Made by a program: the position numbers and the translations under genes. Shown piece after piece: positions 34,212 through 39,143 of a stretch of DNA of 39,143 nucleotides (position 1 is the stretch's first letter; each line of letters begins with the position of its first letter). Source of the stretch: Halorubrum sp. Atlit-26R (lineage in GTDB: Archaea > Halobacteriota > Halobacteria > Halobacteriales > Haloferacaceae); NCBI RefSeq assembly GCF_003666015.1, contig NZ_QPLT01000023.1, positions 1 through 39,143 on the forward strand, read 5' to 3'. The notes below the pieces were generated by a model. It was not told the origin of the DNA, ran no database searches, and saw nothing but the letters and a program-made list of their open reading frames with translations.

Positions 34212-34235
34212 TACCGGAGTCTGGACCCCCACGCG

Positions 34236-34243
34236 ATTTAAAT
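34236..34243 (-). promoter_or_regulatory. TATA-like box of hel308
   Basis: ATTTAAAT, 25-32 nt before the hel308 ATG; it also has dyad symmetry. Confidence 0.5.
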
Positions 34244-34305
34244 CGTCGGAACCGGGTCGTGAGAGAGTGAACAGGTGCGGCCGCGACCGCCAGCAGCGAC
34301 GTACG

Positions 34306-34314
34306 TTTATAAAT
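34306..34314 (+). promoter_or_regulatory. TATA-like box ahead of element copy C
   Basis: TTTATAAAT, about 21 nt before the first paired base of P1 at 34331. Confidence 0.45.
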
Positions 34315-34330
34315 AGATCCGCGGTGGCGC

Positions 34331-34570
34331 GTGCCTGCGAGGCCGCATCGCGGCCGAGCAGCACCGCGCGAGGGAGTCAGTCGCCGAAGCGAAGCGGAGG
34401 CGACTGACGAGGCTGGGGAGGCGTGAGGCGCTGTGCGGTGCTGTGCGGGGCGGGACTCAAAGGGGCAGTCGCGAGGGCGGCGCAGGCGAAGCAAGGACCA
34501 CAGGGAGCGAGCAGCGCGAGCGACCGAGGACCGCAGCGAGCGTGCGCCGCCCTCGCGGCTGGGGCTTTGG
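34331..34570 (+). ncRNA. Candidate structured RNA element, copy C
   Basis: The clearest of the three copies. P1 (34331-34364) has a GGCCGC/GCGGCC tip with ATC loop, GA/GA internal loop and TGC/GCA plus GTG/CAC lower stem with a bulged C. P2 is a perfect 10-bp stem, GTCAGTCGCC (34376-34385) with GGCGACTGAC (34399-34408). P3 is 19 bp, CAGTCGCGAGGGCGGCGCA (34466-34484) with 34543-34561, one G-U. CAAAG/CTTTG closes beyond a GGG/GGG loop. The invariant blocks GACGAGGCTGGGGAGG and GGGACTCAAAGGGGCAG are present. It lies in the gap between hel308 and the methyltransferase, which has no credible gene. Confidence 0.55.
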
Positions 34571-34782
34571 AGGTGGCCTCTGCCGACCCGCGATCAGCGA
34601 TTTATAAGTAATCGGCTGGGGCTTTGGAGGTGGACTCCGTCGATCCGCGGTTGACTATTTATGACAGAACGGCTGTGGTTTTGGAGATGACCGCCGCCGA
34701 TCCGCAATCCACCATTTATAAACGGATTACGTAGTCTCTGGAAGGACTCACCGCGCCGCCGGCGTCTATTTATAAGTCCAGA
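34556..34782 (+). repeat. 57-nt tandem repeats after copy C (three units plus one degenerate)
   Basis: Units are at 34556-34612, 34613-34669 and 34670-34726, and a degenerate fourth runs to about 34782. The first three start CGGCTGGGGCTTTGG or a close variant. All four carry TTTAT(A/G)A near the end and most have a CGATCCGCGATC-like middle. The first unit is part of P3. The array ends exactly at the stop codon of the minus-strand methyltransferase. Confidence 0.85.
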
Positions 34783-35460
34783 TCAAGGTGCCACGCCCAC
34801 CGTCAACAGCGTCCCCCACGTCCGGTAGCGGTCGACCATCGCCTCCCGCGTCTCGTACCCCTCGGTCGGGAACTCGTCGGCCTCGGGAATCTCCGTCTCG
34901 CGGTCGGGAATCGCGTCCTGCTCGGCGACGTACAGCCCGGCCTCGCGGAACGCCTCGCGGTACTGCTCGCGGGACCACAGCGTCATGTCGACCGAGATGT
35001 TCTCCTGCCACGCGTGGGTCGTCTCGCTCTCCGCGAAGTAGTTCACCGCGCAGTAGAAGGTGCCGCCCGGCTTCAGCACGCGGCGGACCTCTTCGAGCGT
35101 GTGGACCGGGTCGCTCGCGTAGTAGAACGCTTCCATCGAGAAGACGTGGTCGAGGGCGTCGTCGGCGAAGGGGAGTTCGTCGAAGTCGCCGACCAGAAAA
35201 CCGACCGCGTCGTCGTCGGTGTACTCGCGGGCGTTGCGCGCCATCTCCGGCGCGCCGTCGAGGCCGTACCCCCTCCCGATCCCGCGCTCGCGGAGCGCGC
35301 GGAGCGCGTAGCCGGAGCCGGTACCTAAATCGAGGACGGCGTCGCCGGCCTCGACCGGCATGCGCGCCAAGACGTGTTTCGCGGTGTGCCAGTGTCGGTC
35401 CTCCATCCCGCGGTCCTTGCCCGAGGCCGCCCACTCGTCGAACTCCTCGCGGACGCTCAT
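34783..35460 (-). CDS. Class I SAM-dependent methyltransferase
   Basis: A 225-residue Rossmann-fold methyltransferase of the UbiE/Methyltransf_11 type. Motif I is VLDLGTGSGYALRAL (about 43-57). The acidic ribose-binding position is in GYGLDGAPEM, then VGDFDELPFADDALDHVFSM (motifs II-III) and VLKPGGTFYCAVNYFAESE. The C-terminal region (WHTAKH, WQENIS, DRYRTWGTLL) is probably for the substrate. The substrate is unknown and no pathway is adjacent. The ATG at 35460 is clear. The stop abuts the 57-nt repeat array. Confidence 0.9.
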   Translation of the reverse strand: MSVREEFDEWAASGKDRGMEDRHWHTAKHVLARMPVEAGDAVLDLGTGSGYALRALRERGIGRGYGLDGAPEMARNAREYTDDDAVGFLVGDFDELPFADDALDHVFSMEAFYYASDPVHTLEEVRRVLKPGGTFYCAVNYFAESETTHAWQENISVDMTLWSREQYREAFREAGLYVAEQDAIPDRETEIPEADEFPTEGYETREAMVDRYRTWGTLLTVGVAP

Positions 35461-35526
35461 ACCGGTCGGACGGGGAGAGCGGTGAAAAACGGCGGTGTTT
35501 TACCGGCTCCCGTTCCGCTGACCTGT

Positions 35527-35970
35527 ATGAAGCGACCGCGGGCGCTCCGCCGACCGCACTTCCGGGTGGCCGACATGGCCCAGCAGTCCGTCGGCGGCTT
35601 CCTGCTCGCGGGGCCGTTCGTCGTCACCGCGGAGGTGTGGGAGCTCGCAGCGGGAATGAACTGGATCCAGGCCGCCGTGACCGCCGGGCTCGTCGCGCTG
35701 ATCGGGTACGCCGCGCTGTACCGAGCCGACACCGGCCGCGACGTCGACGAGGAGCCGGACCTCGTCGGGATCCCGACCCGCTTCGTCTCGCTGATGACGG
35801 TCGCGTTCGGCTCCGTGCTCCTGCTGGCGCTGATCTTCGACGCGCCCGAAACGTTCCTCGTCGAGGGCGGCATCGGCGACGGCGCGGTCGTGGCGACGAC
35901 CGCGAAGGCCGTCGCCGTCGGCGCCGTGTTCAGCGTCGTCGGCGCCGCGACCGCAGACAGCGTGTTCTGA
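35527..35970 (+). CDS. DUF2391-like integral membrane protein (147 aa)
   Basis: A 147-residue membrane protein with about four hydrophobic segments: SVGGFLLAGPFVVTAEVWEL, WIQAAVTAGLVALIGYAALY, FVSLMTVAFGSVLLLALIF and VVATTAKAVAVGAVFSVVGA. It resembles DUF2391 (TIGR02587-like) proteins, from memory. No function known. The ATG at 35527 is preceded by a possible box at 35497-35503. It is divergent from the methyltransferase and convergent with the MgtE pair. Confidence 0.7.
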   Translation: MKRPRALRRPHFRVADMAQQSVGGFLLAGPFVVTAEVWELAAGMNWIQAAVTAGLVALIGYAALYRADTGRDVDEEPDLVGIPTRFVSLMTVAFGSVLLLALIFDAPETFLVEGGIGDGAVVATTAKAVAVGAVFSVVGAATADSVF

Positions 35971-35995
35971 TCGGGCCCGAGACGCGCGGTCCGAC

Positions 35996-36571
35996 TCAGA
36001 GGACGACCGAGACGACCGCGAAGAGGATCAACACGCCGGCGATGTCACAGAGGTTCGTCACCACCGGGATCGTCGTGTCGTCGGGGTTGAGCCCGATCCG
36101 GTAGGAGGCCTCGACGGCGGCGACGCTGGCGACGACGACGAGGACGGCGAGACACAGCCCGGAGACCAGCGAGATCAGCAGCACCCGGCCGAGCGCGAGC
36201 GACCCGCCGAGCGCGAGCCCGATCGCCCACGCGGCGACGCCGACGGCGCCGAAGACGGTCGCCGCGAGCCCGAACACCGCGCCCGCGTTCGCTCGGAGCG
36301 CGGGATTGGCCGGGCTGAGCTCGTAGGTCCCGAGGTAGAGCTGGGTCGTGAGCCGCGAGCAGGTGATCGACGCGAGGTTGCCGGCCGTCCCGATCTGGAC
36401 GGGCACGAGGACCAACAGGGCCGGGTACCGCAGGAGGACCGCCTCGTAGGTCTCTAACACGGTTCCGGAGACGAGCTGAAGCACCGACAACGCGGCCAAA
36501 AGCGGGATCATCGTCCGGACGATCCGCCGTATCGACCACTCGTCGACGGCGATCGGCTCGGGGTCGGTCAC
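35996..36571 (-). CDS. MgtE-type divalent cation transporter, half protein 2
   Basis: A 191-residue protein with five hydrophobic segments and the SLC41/MgtE fold features PVQIGTAGNLASITCSRLTT and LNPDDTTIPVVTNLCDIAGV. The latter carries the conserved Asp of the Mg2+ site in the last helix. The N-terminal cytoplasmic and CBS domains of bacterial MgtE are absent. The GTG start at 36571 overlaps the partner's stop (GTGA), so the two halves are made together and likely heterodimerise to one channel. Ion specificity is inferred. Confidence 0.88.
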   Translation of the reverse strand: MTDPEPIAVDEWSIRRIVRTMIPLLAALSVLQLVSGTVLETYEAVLLRYPALLVLVPVQIGTAGNLASITCSRLTTQLYLGTYELSPANPALRANAGAVFGLAATVFGAVGVAAWAIGLALGGSLALGRVLLISLVSGLCLAVLVVVASVAAVEASYRIGLNPDDTTIPVVTNLCDIAGVLILFAVVSVVL

Positions 36572-37140
36572 GAGAGCGCCCCCACGAGGGCGACCCCGAC
36601 GAGGAGGAAGAACACGCCGAACACGTCGCCGAGCGTCGTGACGACCGGCCCGATGACGTTGTCGGGGTCGAGCCCGCGGCGGTAGCCGACGAAGATGACC
36701 GAGATGAGCACGGTGATCATCAGCACCGCCGAGAGGAACCCGGCGACGACCATCACGCCGACCAACTGGAAGAGGCTCCCGCCGTCGCCGAACAGCGCGA
36801 GCGTGAGGTAGGTGACGACCGCGATGAACACGGAGACGGTCATCCCGTTGAGGAAGGAGGCGACGACGGCGTTCGTGAGCCGGCGGGACGGGCGGAACCG
36901 CGGCTCGATGATCCCCTGGTGGAGCCCGGTCGAGAGCCGCGCGCCGAGCGAGCCGTACACCCCGCCGCGGGTGGCGAGGAACGCCGGCAGCAGCAGCAGG
37001 AGCCCGGGGACCTCCGCGATGTTCGCGCGCATGGTCTCGGAGGCGAGTATCGTCCCCGCGAACAGCCCGGCGATCAGGCTGACGGCTATCACCGGGAGCG
37101 CCTGCCGGTAGATCTCGCGCGCGGAGTCGTGCCCGGGCAT
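36568..37140 (-). CDS. MgtE-type divalent cation transporter, half protein 1
   Basis: A 190-residue protein, also with five hydrophobic segments and the matching motifs PAFLATRGGVYGSLGARLST and LDPDNVIGPVVTTLGDVFGV, the latter with the conserved Asp. It lacks the CBS domains. The start MPGHDSAREIYRQALP at 37140 follows a T-rich stretch on the coding strand (37166-37173). It is first in a two-gene operon with the second half. Family homologues with paired half-genes are known in archaea; this pair fits. Confidence 0.88.
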   Translation of the reverse strand: MPGHDSAREIYRQALPVIAVSLIAGLFAGTILASETMRANIAEVPGLLLLLPAFLATRGGVYGSLGARLSTGLHQGIIEPRFRPSRRLTNAVVASFLNGMTVSVFIAVVTYLTLALFGDGGSLFQLVGVMVVAGFLSAVLMITVLISVIFVGYRRGLDPDNVIGPVVTTLGDVFGVFFLLVGVALVGALS

Positions 37141-37363
37141 CGAACGCACCGACGGCGGGCGGGGCAAAAAAACCGACCGCCGCGCCGGGCGACCGCCGTC
37201 GGTCCGCGGGCGCCCGTGAGCGATTCGGGGGGCGATCGTCCCGTTGATGTCAGCATCTCCAAACGAAACGGTGGGGGTCGGTGGCGGACGGACGCGACGC
37301 CGACCGAACGCGACGGGAGCGACCCGCCCGCGTCCGACGGTCTCGGACGGCTCCGGCCCGCAC

Positions 37364-37370
37364 CGTTAAG
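37364..37370 (+). promoter_or_regulatory. TATA-like box of the 192-aa gene
   Basis: CGTTAAG, 24-30 nt before the ATG at 37394. Confidence 0.4.
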
Positions 37371-37393
37371 TCCGTCGGGCGAGTTCCGATCCC

Positions 37394-37972
37394 ATGGACT
37401 ACTCCCTCGCCGTCGAGAACGGGCCGGAGACGATACCGGGCGGGACCGGACTCCTCCTCGTCCACCCGAGCATCGGCGAGACGGACCGAATCGACACGGA
37501 CTTCCTCAAGACCGACACGGACGCGTTCCTCGTCGTCTCGACGCGGACCACCGCCCGCGAGGTCGAGCAGAAGCTGGAGTACTACGACGTCGACGAAACG
37601 AAGGCGACCATCCTCGACACGCTCTCGGTCGAGCGCGGCTACTCGCGGCGCACGTCCGACGAGGTCTACTACGTCTCCGCGCCCGACGATCTCGACGGCG
37701 TCGTCGACCGCGTCGAGCGGTTCCTCACGGAGAACGAGGGGAAGCGGCGCGTCTCCGTCGACTCGCTCACCGAGATGGCCTACTACGCCGACGACGACGC
37801 GGTGTACGAGGCCGCCGCCGAGATCCTCGCCCTCCTCGACGAGCACGACGCGGTCGGCATCTTCCACCTCTCCGAGGAGGTCCACGAGGTCGCGACGCTC
37901 GACCGGTTCCGCGACCTGTTCGACGGCGTCATCGACCTCGACGGCGAGGGCAACGTCGTCGTCGACGTCTGA
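37394..37972 (+). CDS. Degenerate RecA/RAD55-like protein (HTR-like, DUF7090-like)
   Basis: A 192-residue acidic protein with a RecA/RAD55-type fold pattern (GLLLVHPSIGETDRIDTDFL, DAFLVVSTRTTAREVEQKLE, KRRVSVDSLTEMAYY, DAVGIFHLSEEVHEVATLDR, GVIDLDGEGNVVVDV). The position of the P-loop reads GGTGLLLVHPS, with no GKT, so ATP hydrolysis is not expected. Haloarchaeal genomes annotate such proteins as HTR-like; function unproven. Its fold recalls the C-terminal half of the protein at 8533. Confidence 0.8.
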   Translation: MDYSLAVENGPETIPGGTGLLLVHPSIGETDRIDTDFLKTDTDAFLVVSTRTTAREVEQKLEYYDVDETKATILDTLSVERGYSRRTSDEVYYVSAPDDLDGVVDRVERFLTENEGKRRVSVDSLTEMAYYADDDAVYEAAAEILALLDEHDAVGIFHLSEEVHEVATLDRFRDLFDGVIDLDGEGNVVVDV

Positions 37973-38002
37973 ACGGCGGCTTCACCGCGATCGGGCGACC
38001 CA

Positions 38003-38878
38003 TTACTCCTCGTCGTCGACGAGCGCCGCGAACGTCTTCTCCGCCCACGCCACCGCGTAGTCCGCCCCGCGCTCCCGGTAGGCGGTCGTGTCGAGCGCGC
38101 CGTACGGCGCCGGGAGGTCGAGGTCGTGTTTCACCGCCGAGCAGGCGTACTCCGTCGCGCTCGGGAACTCGGTCTCGCCGCGCGCGACCTCGCCGGAGAG
38201 GCGGCCCAGCCGGCCGGAGAGGCGCTCGCCGGCGTCGACCCACGCGTCGAACAGCCGGGGATACTCCTCCGCCCACGAGGCGAACTCGTCGCGGACGTGA
38301 AGGCCGACCCACGCGTCGAACAGCGCGTTCGCGACCTGGAAGACGTCGGTCGGGCCGAACCCCGTCGTCGACTCGCCCGTCTCCGGGTCGGGGCGACGGA
38401 TCGCGGCGTCGAGGTCGCGGTAGCCCTCGCCGAAGAAGGGGAGGAACGACTCGGGGAGGCCGGACCCGGTCGCCTCCGCGGCGCCCGCAACGGCTCCCGG
38501 CGCCGGCTCACAGCCGATCTGGACTAACCGCTCGGCGACGAGGAACGCGAGGAAGTCCTCCGGCGTCCCCTCCGCGCGCCGCTTGACGAGGACGGTCGGC
38601 GGGTCGGTCTGCGTCGTCCGGACGACCGTGCCGTCGCCCGGGAGCCCGACGGTGAACGCGGGCCCCGCGTGCTTTCGGAGCAGGTCGGGCACCGCGTCCG
38701 GGAGCCATTCGGCGGGGTACGACGCGGGGTCGAGCGCGTCGACGAAGAGCCCGAGGTCCTCCGCCGCCGCGGGCGGAAGCGTCTCGAAGTCGGAGTCGAC
38801 GTCGAGGACCGGCGACCCCGGCGCGTAGCGGTCGCGGACCGCCGCGAGGTCGTCGTCGAGCGACCGGGGCGAGAACAT
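38003..38878 (-). CDS. Conserved haloarchaeal protein (291 aa), function unknown
   Basis: A 291-residue acidic, Phe/Ala-rich soluble protein (MFSPRSLDDDLAAVRDRYAP ... SFLPFFGEGYRDLDAAIRRP ... AEKTFAALVDDEE). It is mostly helical by appearance. No domain is recognised. It starts at the ATG at 38878, which shares its A with the stop of the upstream 29-residue ORF (TGATG), so translation is coupled. Resembles haloarchaeal genes of unknown function such as DUF7089 (from memory, unsure). Confidence 0.78.
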   Translation of the reverse strand: MFSPRSLDDDLAAVRDRYAPGSPVLDVDSDFETLPPAAAEDLGLFVDALDPASYPAEWLPDAVPDLLRKHAGPAFTVGLPGDGTVVRTTQTDPPTVLVKRRAEGTPEDFLAFLVAERLVQIGCEPAPGAVAGAAEATGSGLPESFLPFFGEGYRDLDAAIRRPDPETGESTTGFGPTDVFQVANALFDAWVGLHVRDEFASWAEEYPRLFDAWVDAGERLSGRLGRLSGEVARGETEFPSATEYACSAVKHDLDLPAPYGALDTTAYRERGADYAVAWAEKTFAALVDDEE

Positions 38879-38967
38879 CAGGCGAGGACGTACGAGAGGA
38901 TGATGAGCACCGAGAGGACGGCCGAGACGCCGACCGTACCAACCACGATCTGGGTCGATTTGTTCAT
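38878..38967 (-). CDS. 29-residue single-helix membrane microprotein
   Basis: A small ORF, MNKSTQIVVG followed by TVGVSAVLSVLIILSYVLA, with the basic Lys3 on the N-terminal side and one membrane helix. It has a TATA-like box 25-30 nt upstream (38992-38997) and ends in TGATG, coupling it to the next gene. These features make it a real gene rather than chance, although it is too short for routine prediction. Role unknown; it could anchor or regulate the 291-residue partner. Confidence 0.6.
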   Translation of the reverse strand: MNKSTQIVVGTVGVSAVLSVLIILSYVLA

Positions 38968-38991
38968 GCGAGCCACTGGGTCCGCCGGTCG

Positions 38992-38997
38992 TTAAAA
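38992..38997 (-). promoter_or_regulatory. TATA-like box of the microprotein operon
   Basis: TTAAAA on the plus strand (TTTTAA on the coding strand), 25-30 nt before the ATG at 38967. Confidence 0.5.
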
Positions 38998-39019
38998 TCA
39001 TCCGGTCGCGGCGAGCGGT

Positions 39020-39143
39020 CGCGTTAAGTTTGGCGTGAATTGTGGTAGACGGCGAAGGCTTCGAGCCAGTTTTGAGCTGTCTCTAGCGCGACATTGCTAA
39101 AACTATTCGCAAACGATGATGTTCGTCGTTCTATTTCCCAAAA
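39020..39143 (-). mobile_element. IS6-family insertion sequence, left part (cut by window edge)
   Basis: The 3' end of an IS6-family element. The candidate terminal repeat GCGTTAAGTTTGG starts near 39021 and includes the transposase stop codon. It shares GTTAAGTT with the other end at position 188-202. The rest is outside the window. Confidence 0.65.
39024..39143 (-). CDS. IS6-family transposase, C-terminal fragment
   Basis: The 39 visible residues are FWEIERRTSSFANSFSNV followed by ALETAQNWLEAFAVYHNSRQT, the normal C-terminus of a haloarchaeal IS6-family transposase (RRTSSF... then ENW-x-AFA-type end). The 5' part runs off the right edge. With the 53 N-terminal residues at the left edge it would lack about 130-150 residues, including the DDE core, so the two edges are not simply one gene cut once. 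Confidence 0.82.
   Translation of the reverse strand, partial: FWEIERRTSSFANSFSNVALETAQNWLEAFAVYHNSRQT

Noticed and set aside
1..39143. Circular plasmid joined through one IS6 gene
   Set aside because: The two transposase fragments do not meet: the catalytic core would be missing, and the gene content is chromosomal housekeeping.

Overview
The window is a GC-rich (well over 60%) archaeal segment from a haloarchaeon, most likely Halorubrum or a close relative. The evidence is acidic proteomes, many leaderless genes with a TATA-like box about 25 nt before the ATG, haloarchaeal CxxC micro-zinc-finger proteins, PurO-type IMP cyclohydrolase, the Hel308-Cgi121 operon, and a haloarchaeal IS6-family transposase. 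Genus is an inference; no rRNA is present.

Layout. Both edges lie inside IS6-family transposase genes in the same (-) orientation: an N-terminal fragment on the left and a C-terminal fragment on the right. From left to right: a P450 with a small zinc-finger gene, a soluble transducer, uvrC, thpR, a HEAT-repeat protein, a zinc-finger/RecA-like protein, a CBS/CorC membrane protein, serA, a vapBC toxin-antitoxin pair, thrC, upp with small membrane and zinc proteins, a COG0523 GTPase, an ArsA-like ATPase, cstA, a cupin pair, several conserved haloarchaeal proteins, an S9 peptidase, purO and tRNA-Gln(CUG). After the tRNA lies a compositionally different islet (about 28.4-31.1 kb) with two secreted proteins around a membrane-anchored winged-helix regulator. 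The chromosome-like gene set then resumes: cgi121-hel308, a methyltransferase, a split MgtE pair, a degenerate RecA-like protein and a coupled microprotein/acidic-protein pair.

Most of the window is ordinary housekeeping chromosome: amino-acid synthesis (serA, thrC), purine and pyrimidine metabolism (purO, upp), repair (uvrC, hel308), tRNA modification (cgi121), peptide uptake (cstA) and peptide cleavage (S9 peptidase), and metal handling (COG0523, MgtE).

Two things are not explained by ordinary genes. First, three copies of a roughly 230-260 nt intergenic element (262-493 minus, 5946-6207 plus, 34331-34570 plus) share invariant blocks. Each can fold into three helices whose sequences differ between copies while pairing is kept. 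Each is preceded by a TATA-like box and followed by 57-nt tandem repeats that begin with the same motif that closes the third helix. This looks like a structured RNA or structured mobile element family. Second, the islet carries two matching extended palindromes, GAAAC-N8/9-AACCGNTT-N8-GTTTC, one in the divergent promoter of the membrane regulator and one upstream of the second secreted protein. They suggest a self-contained signalling regulon.
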